Part shown: piece after piece, positions 54,243 to 63,527 of the stretch
Position numbering within the stretch: the first letter of the stretch is position 1
How the letters are laid out: each line of letters opens with the position of its first letter
Assembly (NCBI RefSeq): GCF_018919265.1
Contig: NZ_JAHLQO010000004.1
Coordinates: 1 to 64,000, forward strand
From: Peptoniphilus ovalis
GTDB taxonomy: Bacteria; Bacillota; Clostridia; Tissierellales; Peptoniphilaceae
Direction of reading: 5' to 3'
Length of the DNA stretch: 64,000 nucleotides
Program-made: the position numbers and the translations under genes
The notes under the pieces: generated by a model
Seen by the model: only the letters and a program-made list of their open reading frames with translations
What the model was told of the DNA's origin: nothing
The model's database searches: none

Positions 54243-54758
54243 TTATTTTTGAAATAAATTAATTACAGTTGCATTTGATGCTTGTCTTAATTTACTTATC
54301 TCTCTTCTTTTTTCGTAGCCTTCCATAACTTTTCTTTCTTCATCATTTTCTGGCTCAATTGCGGGAATTGTGCCTGCGTCAAGTCCTTTAACTTTAAAAG
54401 TTAAAAAACAAAATGCACAAAGTTCAACCTCACCTGTCATAGGAGCTTCCTTTTCAAATTTTGTAAAAACCTCAACTGAAGAATTTCCAACTCCAGAAAT
54501 ATAAGTTGTAGCAGTTAAAAAATCTCCTTGATGAATTGGTTTATAAAAAGTTAAGTTATCGCATGAAATTGTAGCAACTCTTGATCTAGTATGTCTTATT
54601 GCACAAGTTCCCGAACTGTGATCAGCTATTTCAAAAACTCTTGGTCCATACATTGTGCCACCTGTGTTTAAATCAGTTGGCATAACTCCATAAGTGAAAA
54701 CTACTTTTGATTCTGAAACTTTCTTTGAATTAGTAAAGGTATTTTGCAACTTCAGCAC
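54243..54758 (-). CDS. Hotdog-fold acyl-CoA thioesterase
   Basis: A 171-residue enzyme of the acyl-CoA hydrolase (YciA/BFIT-like) group, which cleaves acyl-CoA to free acid and CoA. It has [22 protein letters not shown] with the catalytic Asn/Asp region, then [25 protein letters not shown], quoted in part, and [14 protein letters not shown]. The GTG start at 54758 lies inside psuG, a 29-base overlap. A TTG nine bases later has a better-spaced AGGTTAGGTG and is an alternative. Co-expression with pseudouridine breakdown is unusual, and the link is unclear. Confidence 0.85.
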   Translation of the reverse strand: MLKLQNTFTNSKKVSESKVVFTYGVMPTDLNTGGTMYGPRVFEIADHSSGTCAIRHTRSRVATISCDNLTFYKPIHQGDFLTATTYISGVGNSSVEVFTKFEKEAPMTGEVELCAFCFLTFKVKGLDAGTIPAIEPENDEERKVMEGYEKRREISKLRQASNATVINLFQK

Positions 54759-55650
54759 CTAACCTTGCATTATTTTTTACAAGAGCTATATTTGCTTCAA
54801 GAGATTTTCCTTCTGTAACTTCTAATACTTTTGAAAGTAAGAATGGAGTTGTTTCCTTTCCATGGATGTGCTTTTCTTCTGCTTCCACAAGAGCATCTTC
54901 AATTGCTTTATTAATTTTTTCTTCGTCCATTGAAGCTTCTTCAGGAATAGGATTTGTAAGAAGAATTCCTCCTTGAAGTCCAAGATTCCATTGAGTAAGT
55001 GCAGCTTCAGCAGCTTCTTTTGGTTCTTTTATATTGTAATCAACTTTAAATTCACTTTTTCTAGTAAAGAAAGCTGGCATTACATCAGTTTTGTATCCAA
55101 AAACAGGAACTCCCTTAGTTTCAAGATATTCAAGAGTAAGTCCAATATCAAGAATTGATTTACATCCTGCACAAACAATCATTATGTCATTTGATGCAAG
55201 TTCATCTAAGTCTCTTGAAATGTCAAATGTAGTTTCAGCATGTCTATGAACACCACCAAGTCCACCTGTTACAAATATTTTAATTCCTGCTAATCTTGAA
55301 GCTATAATAGTTGATGCAACAGTTGTAGCTCCGTTAAGTCCTTGAGAAACAATGTAAGCAAAGTCTCTTCTTGATGCTTTGATAATATCTTTTGAAGTTG
55401 CCATAAATTCTAATTCTTCATCAGTTAATCCAATTTTAATTTTACCATTAATAATAGCTGTAGTTGCAGGAACTGCTCCACCTTGTCTTATAATTTCTTC
55501 ACAAGCTTTAGCTGTTTCAATATTTTGTGGATATGGCATTCCATGAGAAATAATTGTTGATTCAAGAGCAACAACTGGTTTACCTTCTTCCATAGCTTTT
55601 TTAACTTCATCATTAAATTCTAAGTAATTTTTTAGTATTTCCTTATTCAT
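54730..55650 (-). CDS. psuG: Pseudouridine-5'-phosphate glycosidase
   Basis: A 306-residue enzyme that splits pseudouridine 5'-phosphate to uracil and ribose 5-phosphate. Signature parts are [17 protein letters not shown] near residue 27, [18 protein letters not shown], the catalytic-Lys region [28 protein letters not shown] and [12 protein letters not shown]. Length is normal. It follows psuK by one base and overlaps the thioesterase gene. Confidence 0.95.
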   Translation of the reverse strand: MNKEILKNYLEFNDEVKKAMEEGKPVVALESTIISHGMPYPQNIETAKACEEIIRQGGAVPATTAIINGKIKIGLTDEELEFMATSKDIIKASRRDFAYIVSQGLNGATTVASTIIASRLAGIKIFVTGGLGGVHRHAETTFDISRDLDELASNDIMIVCAGCKSILDIGLTLEYLETKGVPVFGYKTDVMPAFFTRKSEFKVDYNIKEPKEAAEAALTQWNLGLQGGILLTNPIPEEASMDEEKINKAIEDALVEAEEKHIHGKETTPFLLSKVLEVTEGKSLEANIALVKNNARLGAEVAKYLY

Positions 55651-55651
55651 T

Positions 55652-56713
55652 TTACATTTCTCCTTTTAAATTATTCTCATTCATGTCCTTTGACGTGCTT
55701 CCAATGCTCTTTAGAGCAATTCTTGCTGCTGCATCAGCAGTGCTAAGTCTATCTTCTATATCTAAATCATTGTAAAGTCCATAGGCATAACCTGCCATAA
55801 AGGCATCTCCTGCTCCACTTGCATTTACAACTTCTATTGGTCTAGATTTTTTTATAATACATAAATCTTTTTCAAAATAATAAGATCCTTTTTCACCTGC
55901 AGTTATTACAAGAGTTTCTAGACCTTTATTAATTAAATCTTTACCAATTTCTTCAATATTTTCACTTTCTATTCCTGAAAGTGCTTTTGCTTCATATATA
56001 TTTACTTTTAAGAAATAAATTTTATCTAATACATCTTTTAATTTCATAGCTTTTGCAGTTGAAACTGCATCCACCAAAAATTTAGCTGTGACATTTTTAA
56101 CAGCGTATTCAATAAAAGATTTTTCTAAATTTGTATCCATTATTACAAAATCAGCATTTTCAACAATGCCACGATTCTTTTCAAAATATTCTTCATCAAG
56201 TTTTTTTAGAAGTTCCATATCTGAAACTGCGACATACATGTCTTTAGTTTCATCTAGTATTGCTAGATAATGCGGAGTAATTCCTTCTGTAATCATAATC
56301 TTAGATGTGTCTACATTTAATGAGTTTAGTTCACTCATTATATTTCTTCCAGCATCATCTTGACCAAGCACTGATAAAAACGTGCAATTTACATCAAGTC
56401 TTGCCAAGTTTTCGCAAATATTTCTAGCAACTCCTCCACTTGAATACTCAATTCTACCAGGGTTTGAATCCCTTTCTCTTAAAATATCAGTGGTTGAACC
56501 CACTATATCCATATTACATCCACCAATGATTGCGATGTAATTTTCTTCTCTTAAAATATAACCTCTACCTAAGATATACCCAGCACTTACCAAATTATTT
56601 ATATGAGCTGATACTCCTGATCTAGTTATATTTAAAGCATTTGCAATCTCTTGCTGCGATATTGTTGGATTAGATTTTAAGAGATTTATAATTTCCTTTT
56701 CTCTTGGCGTCAT
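55652..56713 (-). CDS. psuK: Pseudouridine kinase with N-terminal DNA-binding domain
   Basis: A 353-residue protein. Residues of about 1-58 form a winged helix ([21 protein letters not shown]), and the rest is a PfkB carbohydrate kinase: [31 protein letters not shown], and the catalytic [17 protein letters not shown] near residue 300. It phosphorylates pseudouridine for PsuG. The helix-turn-helix domain suggests it also regulates its own operon. Inverted repeats overlap its promoter. The AGAGGTGA ribosome site supports the ATG. Confidence 0.92.
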   Translation of the reverse strand: MTPREKEIINLLKSNPTISQQEIANALNITRSGVSAHINNLVSAGYILGRGYILREENYIAIIGGCNMDIVGSTTDILRERDSNPGRIEYSSGGVARNICENLARLDVNCTFLSVLGQDDAGRNIMSELNSLNVDTSKIMITEGITPHYLAILDETKDMYVAVSDMELLKKLDEEYFEKNRGIVENADFVIMDTNLEKSFIEYAVKNVTAKFLVDAVSTAKAMKLKDVLDKIYFLKVNIYEAKALSGIESENIEEIGKDLINKGLETLVITAGEKGSYYFEKDLCIIKKSRPIEVVNASGAGDAFMAGYAYGLYNDLDIEDRLSTADAAARIALKSIGSTSKDMNENNLKGEM

Positions 56714-56724
56714 TTAATCACCTC

Positions 56725-56757
56725 TAATCATTTGATTAAATTATAATTAAATGATTA
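56725..56757. promoter_or_regulatory. Candidate PsuK operator
   Basis: Inverted arms TAATCATTT (56725-56733) and AAATGATTA (56749-56757) flank the -10 of the psuK promoter. The first arm is also part of a 14-bp palindrome, TAATCATTTGATTA (56725-56738). Binding by the PsuK winged helix is inference. Confidence 0.55.
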
Positions 56758-56768
56758 ATAATTGTCAA
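56740..56768 (-). promoter_or_regulatory. Consensus promoter of psuK-psuG-thioesterase
   Basis: Minus-strand TTGACA (56768-56763), 17 bases, TATAAT (56745-56740), a perfect match at both hexamers, 27 bases upstream of the psuK ATG. Confidence 0.85.
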
Positions 56769-56800
56769 TAAAAAAAACTATTTAAAATTAATTAAATAGT
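56769..56800 (-). terminator. Terminator of the TPR-map-MATE-ppiB-tdk unit
   Basis: A 9-bp stem ACTATTTAA/TTAAATAGT (56777-56785 with 56792-56800), then a long T-run on the minus strand. It directly abuts the psuK -35. Confidence 0.8.
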
Positions 56801-56820
56801 CTCTTTGTAAAATTATTAAA

Positions 56821-57423
56821 TTATAAAAACTTTTCTTGATTTTTCTTTAGCTTATCTATTTCAAGTTCTTTTTTGTAGCAAGATCTGCAAAGTGGTTCAT
56901 ATTCTTCCACCGCTCCAAGTTCAACTCTTTTATCTGATTTTATTTTTCTATGAGATACCCATGCATCTGCTCCGCACTTTTTGCAAACTGCATGATGTTT
57001 ATTGAGATAATCAGCCTTTGGCATAAGTTCTTTTACTATTTCAAAAGGCTCAGCCATGTAGTCCATATCAAGCCCTGCCATAACTACTGTTATTCCCATA
57101 GAAAGAATATATTCTAAATTTTTAAGAACTTCTTCTGGGCTATCTGATAAGAATTGTACTTCATCTATTCCTATAACTTCAGGAGATTTACTTTCAACGA
57201 TTTCTAAGATTTCAGCACTTGAGTCAACTTCTATTGCTTCGATAGAAATTTTATCATGAGTAATTATTTCAGATTTAGAATATCTTCTGTCTACAATTGG
57301 CTTAAATGCAAGAACTTTATAATTTGCTATCGAAAATCTCTTTAAATCCTTTTCTAAGGAACTAGTTTTTCCAGAAAACATAGAACCTGTGTGTAAAATC
57401 ATTCTACCTTTATATTGGTGCAT
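56821..57423 (-). CDS. tdk: Thymidine kinase (type II)
   Basis: A 200-residue salvage enzyme phosphorylating thymidine. It has Walker A TGSMFSGKTSSL near residue 12, GIDEVQFLSD (Walker B and catalytic Glu), the lasso domain with a zinc site (CKKCGADAW and CRSCY) and the GAVEEYEPLC substrate loop. Length is normal. It is the last gene of the five-gene unit and lies 7 bases after ppiB. Confidence 0.95.
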   Translation of the reverse strand: MHQYKGRMILHTGSMFSGKTSSLEKDLKRFSIANYKVLAFKPIVDRRYSKSEIITHDKISIEAIEVDSSAEILEIVESKSPEVIGIDEVQFLSDSPEEVLKNLEYILSMGITVVMAGLDMDYMAEPFEIVKELMPKADYLNKHHAVCKKCGADAWVSHRKIKSDKRVELGAVEEYEPLCRSCYKKELEIDKLKKNQEKFL

Positions 57424-57430
57424 ACTTTTT

Positions 57431-58036
57431 CTATCCTTGATAAACTTCTACTTCAGCTTCTTCAATAACCACATCATTAATTGGTTTATCCATAGGATTT
57501 ACTCTTGATTTGGCAATATCATCAACTACATCCATTCCTTCAAATACTTGACCAAAAACAGAATGCTTGCCATCAAGCCAAAATGCTCCACCAACTTCTT
57601 CATAAGCTTTTACAACTTCTTCTGGATAACCTCTTTTTTCTCCAGCTTCTTTCATTTGTGAAATAATATCATCTGATAATTTATCTCCTTGAACAATGAA
57701 AAACTGTGAACCATTAGTATTTGGTCCAGCATTTGCCATAGAAAGAGCTCCCCTAAAGTTTCTAAAGTTTACGTCAAACTCATCTTCAAAAGGCTTTTTC
57801 CATTTACTTTCGCCGCCCATTCCAGTGCCGCTTGGATCTCCACCTTGAATCATAAAGTTTTCAATAACTCTGTGAAAAATTATTCCATCATAATATTTAT
57901 CTTCAATAAGGCTTGTAAAATTTTCCACTGCCTTTGGAGCAGCTTCTTCAAATAATCTAATTTTAATATCGCCTTTATTAGTTTTTAAGATTGCTATTTT
58001 TTCGCCATTAGTTGGTTTTTCAAATTGTTTTAACAT
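57431..58036 (-). CDS. ppiB: Cyclophilin-type peptidyl-prolyl isomerase
   Basis: A 201-residue cytoplasmic cyclophilin. The active-site strands are visible: IIFHRVIENFMIQGGDPSGTG with the catalytic Arg, quoted in part, then GALSMANAGPNTNGSQFFI and KHSVFGQVFEGMDVVD. I start it at ATG 58036 behind GAAAGGAG. The frame extends five codons further into the end of the MATE gene. A loop insertion around residues 125-160 makes it longer than E. coli PpiB (164). No signal peptide is present. Confidence 0.93.
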   Translation of the reverse strand: MLKQFEKPTNGEKIAILKTNKGDIKIRLFEEAAPKAVENFTSLIEDKYYDGIIFHRVIENFMIQGGDPSGTGMGGESKWKKPFEDEFDVNFRNFRGALSMANAGPNTNGSQFFIVQGDKLSDDIISQMKEAGEKRGYPEEVVKAYEEVGGAFWLDGKHSVFGQVFEGMDVVDDIAKSRVNPMDKPINDVVIEEAEVEVYQG

Positions 58037-58047
58037 TTTTTCTCCTT

Positions 58048-59412
58048 TCAAGTATACCTAATCATATTTATTTTAAAGCCTTCTGTCTTCTTACGCAAAT
58101 AATAATAAATTATTGTTAAAAATATTCCCTTACAAACTGAACTTACACTCATTGCAGTCCATATACCATTTACATGAAGTATTGGCATTAAGATAAGTGC
58201 TGTAGGAATTCTCAAAATATTTAATATTGCAGCATTTATTGCAGGATATTTAGTTAGTCCAAGTCCATTTAACATTCCAGTTGTGCCAATTTCAAGGGTC
58301 ATAAAATACTGAGAAATTGCCATAATCTTTAAATAATCCACTCCCTTTTCAATAGCAAGTGGATCTTCTGGTATAAAGATACCAAATAAATTTCTCGCAA
58401 ATAAAAATAATACTATTGAAGTTGAGATACCAATTACATTTACAATCTTCATAGCTTCTTTTCTTCCATCTCTTAATCTGTGGAAATTTTTTGCACCATA
58501 ATTTTGTCCAAAAAATGAAGCAAAAGCTACTGAAAATCCATCTGCAGTCATCCAAGATATAGATTCGATTTGAGAGCCTATAGAATAAACTGCTATATAA
58601 ACTGCGCCAAAGCTTGAAATATATTTATTTAATATCATGCTGACAATAGCTTGGATTAATGATTGAAGTGATGCCGGTACTCCTAAATTTAAGATTTCTT
58701 TAAAGAATTTATTATTAGGCAAATTAAAATAATTAACTCTTACAAAAATTTCTCTATTTCTAATTCCTACAAATAAGTAAAATAAAGTGGAAATCATCTG
58801 TGCAAATACTGTCGCAAGTGCTGCACCTTCTATTCCAAGTTTTGGAAAAATTCCCCATCCAAATATTAAAAATGGATCTAGAATTAAATTAATTAATAAT
58901 GAAATTACTGAAATCTTAAAGGGTGTTATAGAGTTTCCCTTAGCAAAAAATGCCGATGAAAGTATAGGATTTAAAAAAGTAAATATCATTCCAATACTTA
59001 CAATTAATAAATAAGTAGTTGCCATATTATGAACTTCTGATTCTAGATTATAAAATCCAATTAAGTGATTTCTAAAAATAATATAAAATATTGAAATTAT
59101 TGCACAAAAAATTAAATTAATTATAAATCCAGAAATCCATACATCTTTTGATTCTTCATTATCTCCACGGCCATAAGCTTGAGCAAGTCCAACAGAAACT
59201 CCAGTTTTAGAAATTAATGTAATGGCTTGGGCGACCCACACAAAAAAAGAACATGTTCCCACTGCTGCTACAGCTTCTGTGGAAAGTCTTCCAAGCCACA
59301 TTAAATCTACAAGTGAATATGCCATTTGAACAAAGGCAGTGCCCATTAAGGGCAGAGCCATTTTAGTTAATACATGTAAAATATTTCCCTTTAATAAATT
59401 TACTTCTTTCAT
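58048..59412 (-). CDS. MATE-family efflux transporter
   Basis: A 454-residue transporter with about twelve hydrophobic helices. MATE features include LPLMGTAFVQMAYSLVDLMWLGRLS at the N-terminus, quoted in part, VGTCSFFVWVAQAI, and the repeated GVPASLQSLIQAIVSM at the start of the second half. Such proteins export cationic compounds or drugs using Na+ or H+. Substrate unknown. It lies 3 bases after map and 11 before ppiB. A second MATE gene is at 62150. Confidence 0.9.
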   Translation of the reverse strand: MKEVNLLKGNILHVLTKMALPLMGTAFVQMAYSLVDLMWLGRLSTEAVAAVGTCSFFVWVAQAITLISKTGVSVGLAQAYGRGDNEESKDVWISGFIINLIFCAIISIFYIIFRNHLIGFYNLESEVHNMATTYLLIVSIGMIFTFLNPILSSAFFAKGNSITPFKISVISLLINLILDPFLIFGWGIFPKLGIEGAALATVFAQMISTLFYLFVGIRNREIFVRVNYFNLPNNKFFKEILNLGVPASLQSLIQAIVSMILNKYISSFGAVYIAVYSIGSQIESISWMTADGFSVAFASFFGQNYGAKNFHRLRDGRKEAMKIVNVIGISTSIVLFLFARNLFGIFIPEDPLAIEKGVDYLKIMAISQYFMTLEIGTTGMLNGLGLTKYPAINAAILNILRIPTALILMPILHVNGIWTAMSVSSVCKGIFLTIIYYYLRKKTEGFKINMIRYT

Positions 59413-59415
59413 TAA

Positions 59416-60171
59416 TTAACAATCGCCTTGATCAGTGATAATAATTGGACCATCTTTTGTAATTGCAATTTGATGTTCATATTGAGCTGATAAAGAGCCA
59501 TCTTTAGTTCTAGCAGTCCATCCATTATCATCAATTGTAAGTTCTTTCTTGCCCATATTAATCATTGGCTCAACTGTAAATACCATTCCCTCTTGGATTC
59601 TTAAACCTCTTCCAGGTTTGCCATAGTGGAGAACTTGTGGATCTTCGTGCATTTCTTGACCAATTCCGTGACCGCAAAATTCTCTTACGACAGAATAACC
59701 ATGGCTTTCTGCATATTCTTGAACAGCATGTCCTACATCTCCAAGTCTATTTCCTATTACAGCTTTTTCGATTCCCTTATACATAGATTCTCTTGTTACT
59801 TCAAGAAGTTTTTTAGCTTCATCTGATACATTTCCCACTTCATATGACCAAGCAGAATCTGCTAACCATCCATCGACATTTACAACCATATCAACTGTAA
59901 TAATGTCTCCATCTTTAAGTTCATATTCTGTTGGAAATCCGTGACAAATTTCATCATTTACTGAAGCGCAAATTGAATATGGAAATCCTTCGTATCCCTT
60001 TTGTTCAGGAGTTGCTCCTCTTTTTCTCAAATAATCTTCAACAAATCTGTCAATTTCAATTGTCTTAACTCCAGGTTTTATAAAATCTCTAAGTTCGTGA
60101 TGAACATCTGATAGAACCCTGCCTGCAACTTGCATTTTTTTTATTTCTTCTTTTGTTTTTATAATGACCAT
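59416..60171 (-). CDS. map: Methionine aminopeptidase type I
   Basis: A 251-residue enzyme removing N-terminal Met from new proteins. Metal ligands and His residues appear in order: CASVNDEICHGFP, GDIITVDMVVNVDGWLADSA, YSVVREFCGHGIGQEMHEDP, FTVEPMINMG and TARTKDGSLSAQYEHQIAI. It overlaps the upstream TPR gene by 13 bases and has AAGGAG before the ATG. It is not next to secY/adk as in many Firmicutes, so it may be one of two map copies. Confidence 0.95.
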   Translation of the reverse strand: MVIIKTKEEIKKMQVAGRVLSDVHHELRDFIKPGVKTIEIDRFVEDYLRKRGATPEQKGYEGFPYSICASVNDEICHGFPTEYELKDGDIITVDMVVNVDGWLADSAWSYEVGNVSDEAKKLLEVTRESMYKGIEKAVIGNRLGDVGHAVQEYAESHGYSVVREFCGHGIGQEMHEDPQVLHYGKPGRGLRIQEGMVFTVEPMINMGKKELTIDDNGWTARTKDGSLSAQYEHQIAITKDGPIIITDQGDC

Positions 60172-61055
60172 TTTATCTCCTTTGCTATATCACATAAGTC
60201 TCTGTCCTTTATTGCCCAGTCAAGGGCTTCTTTTTTTATATCAATAGTCTTTAAAAGTTCTTCCTTTGCTCTTTGTCTCTCTCCAAGAAGACTATAAGAA
60301 CAAGATTTATTATAATGTAAATTTACAGAATCATCAAAATCTTCTAGACCTCTATTTAAAATTTTTATACTCCCATTATAATCTTTCTCTTCAATATAAA
60401 TTGCAGACATATTTAAAAATAAAAATGGGCTGTCAAATTTACCAATGGCATCGTAATAATATTGAAGTGCCTTTTCATTGTCTCCAAGTTTTTTATATAG
60501 CACTCCCATATTAAATAAAGCTCTGCCATAATCAGGATTTATCTCTAGAGATTCTTCGAAATATTTTTTTGCTAAATCATTCTTTTCAAGATTTTCATAA
60601 ATTGAACCTAAATCATTGTAGCTAATAAAGTCGTATTCATCTATTTCGATTGCCTTTTCTAGATGCTTTATTGCAAGGTCTGACTCTGCAATCTTGTCAT
60701 AACAAAGAGCTAGATAATAATGAGCCCTGTCATAATTTTCATCAAGTTCTATTGCCTTTTTATAATTCTTTATAACTTTTCTAATATCTTCTTTTAACAA
60801 ATCTAGACTAACTGCTAGCCCATAATAGGCGCCAGGTAATTCTTTTATTTCAAGAATTTTTTCAAAACAAGATTTTGCCTTTTCATTTTCGTCTTTTTTG
60901 AAATATATATCTGCCAGTTCGAAGTAAACTGAAATCTTTTCTTCATCATTTGCATAATCTAATGATTTTAAAAGAAGTTCTCGAGCTCTGTCTAAATTAT
61001 TATTCTGTAAAAAATCTTCGGCTAATATTATATAATTTTTAAATTTTAAATTCAT
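60159..61055 (-). CDS. Tetratricopeptide repeat protein
   Basis: A 298-residue protein made almost entirely of about eight TPR units, for example AHYYLALCYDKIAESDLAIK and ALFNMGVLYKKLGDNEKALQ. It has no signal peptide or membrane helix, so it is a cytoplasmic scaffold. The last repeat ends in a DLCDIAKEI motif common in TPR proteins. The partner is unknown. It is the first gene of the unit with map, MATE, ppiB and tdk, overlapping map by 13 bases. Confidence 0.88.
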   Translation of the reverse strand: MNLKFKNYIILAEDFLQNNNLDRARELLLKSLDYANDEEKISVYFELADIYFKKDENEKAKSCFEKILEIKELPGAYYGLAVSLDLLKEDIRKVIKNYKKAIELDENYDRAHYYLALCYDKIAESDLAIKHLEKAIEIDEYDFISYNDLGSIYENLEKNDLAKKYFEESLEINPDYGRALFNMGVLYKKLGDNEKALQYYYDAIGKFDSPFLFLNMSAIYIEEKDYNGSIKILNRGLEDFDDSVNLHYNKSCSYSLLGERQRAKEELLKTIDIKKEALDWAIKDRDLCDIAKEIKWSL

Positions 61056-61151
61056 AATACCTCAATTCCCATTCCTATTATATAGCATTTTAAAAAAATT
61101 CACATCCTGGAAATTTAGTTAATAAAAATATATAATTACTTTGGTGATATT

Positions 61152-62090
61152 ATGAGAAGATTTTTTTCTTTTAACGACTTTTTTAAAATTTATTTAGGTG
61201 GAAAAACTGTAAAGTTATCTTTAGATGGAGGCTTTACTTGTCCTAATAGAGATGGACTAATTTCAACCAGTGGTTGTGTGTTTTGTTCAGACTCAGGAAG
61301 TGGAGATTTTCTATCTGATGCAAAGGAAATTGATAAACAAATTAAGATGCAAAAAGATTTTTTAAAAAATAAGTGGAAAGCTGAAAAGTACATGGCTTAT
61401 TTTCAAAACTTTACAAATACTTATGGAGATTATGATTACATAGAAAATTTATATGAAAATATAATTAATAGAGACGACATATCTGCTATTTCCATTGCAA
61501 CAAGATGTGACTGCATCAATGAAAAAATAGTTGATTTAATAACAAGACTTAATGAGAAAAAATTAGTCTTCTTAGAACTTGGACTTCAAAGCACAAATGA
61601 AAACACAATTAAACTTATAAATAGAGGCTATTCTCACAAAAAATTTGATGAAATTATAAAAAAATTAGATGAGAATAAAATTAAATATCTTCTTCATATA
61701 ATTTACGGACTACCCGGTGAGAATCACATTGATTTTAAGAATACTTTTGATTATGCAAATTCACTTAAACCTTTTGGAATTAAATTTCACAATTTATACA
61801 TCACTAAAAATACTTATATTCATAAAATGTATAAAGAAAATCCTTTTAAAATATTAGAAAAGAATGAATATATTGATTTAGTCCTTAATTCAATAGAAAA
61901 TATAAATGATAAAACTGTAATTCACAGACTTACAGGAGATCCCGATAGAGATAAACTTGTAGCACCAAATTGGTCGCGTGATAAATTATCTGTAATCTCA
62001 TCAATTGATAAGAAACTCAAAGAGAAAAATATCCCAATAATTACAGAAGAAGAAATTAAAGAGGTTTGTGATTATTGGAAGAACTATTAA
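61152..62090 (+). CDS. Radical SAM protein of the YhcC/TIGR01212 family
   Basis: A 312-residue iron-sulfur enzyme. The cluster Cys residues lie in FTCPNRDGLISTSGCVFC (near residue 29-46), with the widely spaced first Cys typical of TIGR01212. Later parts include ISIATRCDCINEKIVDLI, FLELGLQSTNENTIKLINRG and LLHIIYGLPGE. The reaction of the family is not established. The start ATG has a GGTGAT ribosome site. Its end overlaps upstream frame of the MATE gene but not the start chosen for it. Confidence 0.9.
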   Translation: MRRFFSFNDFFKIYLGGKTVKLSLDGGFTCPNRDGLISTSGCVFCSDSGSGDFLSDAKEIDKQIKMQKDFLKNKWKAEKYMAYFQNFTNTYGDYDYIENLYENIINRDDISAISIATRCDCINEKIVDLITRLNEKKLVFLELGLQSTNENTIKLINRGYSHKKFDEIIKKLDENKIKYLLHIIYGLPGENHIDFKNTFDYANSLKPFGIKFHNLYITKNTYIHKMYKENPFKILEKNEYIDLVLNSIENINDKTVIHRLTGDPDRDKLVAPNWSRDKLSVISSIDKKLKEKNIPIITEEEIKEVCDYWKNY

Positions 62091-62149
62091 ATTTATTTAA
62101 TGCAAAATCTTTAAAAAGTATTATAATAGATATAACCTTGGAGGTGACA

Positions 62150-63487
62150 ATGGAAAAAGAGATTGACAAATATGAAGAGATGATAAATACTCCTTTAGAA
62201 AAATTAATTTTAAAGCTATCTGTACCCGCAATATTTTCAATGATAATAATTACACTGTATCAAAGTGCGGATACTTTTTTTGTATCAAAGATTAATGCAA
62301 AGGCAACCGCTGCTGTTGGAATCGCGACTTCAGTTATTGCTTTTATTGAAGCCATAGGTTTTTTCTTAGGACAGGGTTCTGGAAATAATATTTCAAAATT
62401 TCTTGGAAAAAAAGATCACGAGGCTTCAAGTATTTTGGCAAGTGTTGGGTTTTTCTCTGCACTTATAGTGGGTCTAATAATTGCAGTAGTAGGTAATTTA
62501 ATTTTGCCAAGCATAATGCCTATTTTGGGATCAACTGATACTATTACGCCTTATGCTATTTCTTATCTTAGAATAATTTTATTATCTAGTCCTTACTATT
62601 GTGCAGCACTTGTATTAAATGTAATTCTAAGGTTTCAGGGATTTCCAAAACTTGCAATGTATGGATTATCTTCAGGTGCAATTTTAAATATTATCCTTGA
62701 TCCGATATTCATCTTTGTACTTGATTTAGGAATTGCAGGAGCTGCAATAGCTACAATTATTTCTCAATTTTTAGTATTTATTGTACTTTTATATTTTATT
62801 AATAAAAAAGGCTTGGTAAAAATTTCAATTAAAAACTTTAAACCAAGCAGCAAATATTTATACTTAATTTTTAATGGAGGTATACCTTCATTATTTAGAC
62901 AAATGTTCATATCATTAGCTATTGTCTCAGTAAATACATCACTTAAACTATACGGGGATAACGCACTTGCAGCTTATGCAATAGTTAATCAAATTACAAA
63001 GCTAACAACTTCAGTGGTTGTTGGGCTTTGCCAAGGTTATCAACCAGTTTGTGGTTATAACTTCGGTGCAAGAAAAATAGATAGAGTTAAAAAAGGCTTT
63101 ATATTTATAGTAAAATTTTCAAGTATATTACTTGTGTTTGTTTCAATACTTCAAATTATCTTTGCAAAAAATTTAATTGGAATATTTAGACATGAAGAAG
63201 AAATTATTAGACTTGGAACACTTGCCTTAATCTTACAAAGCCTGGTGTTCTACTTAACTCCATTTATAACAGCTTCAAATATGATGCTTCAAACTATAGG
63301 ATATGCCTTTAGTGCAACTCTAATAGGAATATCAAGAAATGGAATGTTGTTTTTGGTAATACTTGTAAAAATACTTCCAAAATACTTAGGAATAACTGGA
63401 GTGTTTTTATCAAGCCCACTTGCAATAATACTTTCCTTTATGCTAACACTTGTCATTCAATTAGATTTATTTAGAAAATTAGACTGA
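62150..63487 (+). CDS. MATE-family efflux transporter
   Basis: A 445-residue transporter with about twelve helices, including LKLSVPAIFSMIIITLYQSADTFF at the start, quoted in part, FFLGQGSGNNISKFLGKKD, and GIPSLFRQMFISLAIVSVN opening the second half. It differs clearly from the MATE protein at 58048, so it is not a recent duplicate. I start it at ATG 62150, behind GGAGGTG. The longer frame to 62075 overlaps the radical SAM gene and has no ribosome site. Followed by a strong terminator. Confidence 0.9.
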   Translation: MEKEIDKYEEMINTPLEKLILKLSVPAIFSMIIITLYQSADTFFVSKINAKATAAVGIATSVIAFIEAIGFFLGQGSGNNISKFLGKKDHEASSILASVGFFSALIVGLIIAVVGNLILPSIMPILGSTDTITPYAISYLRIILLSSPYYCAALVLNVILRFQGFPKLAMYGLSSGAILNIILDPIFIFVLDLGIAGAAIATIISQFLVFIVLLYFINKKGLVKISIKNFKPSSKYLYLIFNGGIPSLFRQMFISLAIVSVNTSLKLYGDNALAAYAIVNQITKLTTSVVVGLCQGYQPVCGYNFGARKIDRVKKGFIFIVKFSSILLVFVSILQIIFAKNLIGIFRHEEEIIRLGTLALILQSLVFYLTPFITASNMMLQTIGYAFSATLIGISRNGMLFLVILVKILPKYLGITGVFLSSPLAIILSFMLTLVIQLDLFRKLD

Positions 63488-63492
63488 TATGT

Positions 63493-63522
63493 AAAAATCC
63501 TCCCAAAAGGGAGGATTTTTTT
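63493..63522. terminator. Bidirectional terminator between MATE and CoA-transferase genes
   Basis: A 12-bp perfect stem (63493-63504 with 63509-63520) with loop AAAA, symmetric A/T flanks and GC-rich base pairs. It ends both convergent genes. Confidence 0.92.
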
Positions 63523-63527
63523 ATTTA

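Noticed and set aside
61152-62150. Overlap of the radical SAM and second MATE genes
   Set aside because: The overlap disappears when MATE is started at ATG 62150, which has a strong ribosome site.
58048-63487. Two MATE genes as a recent duplication
   Set aside because: Their sequences differ throughout, including the N-terminal and mid-protein motifs, so they are distinct paralogues.
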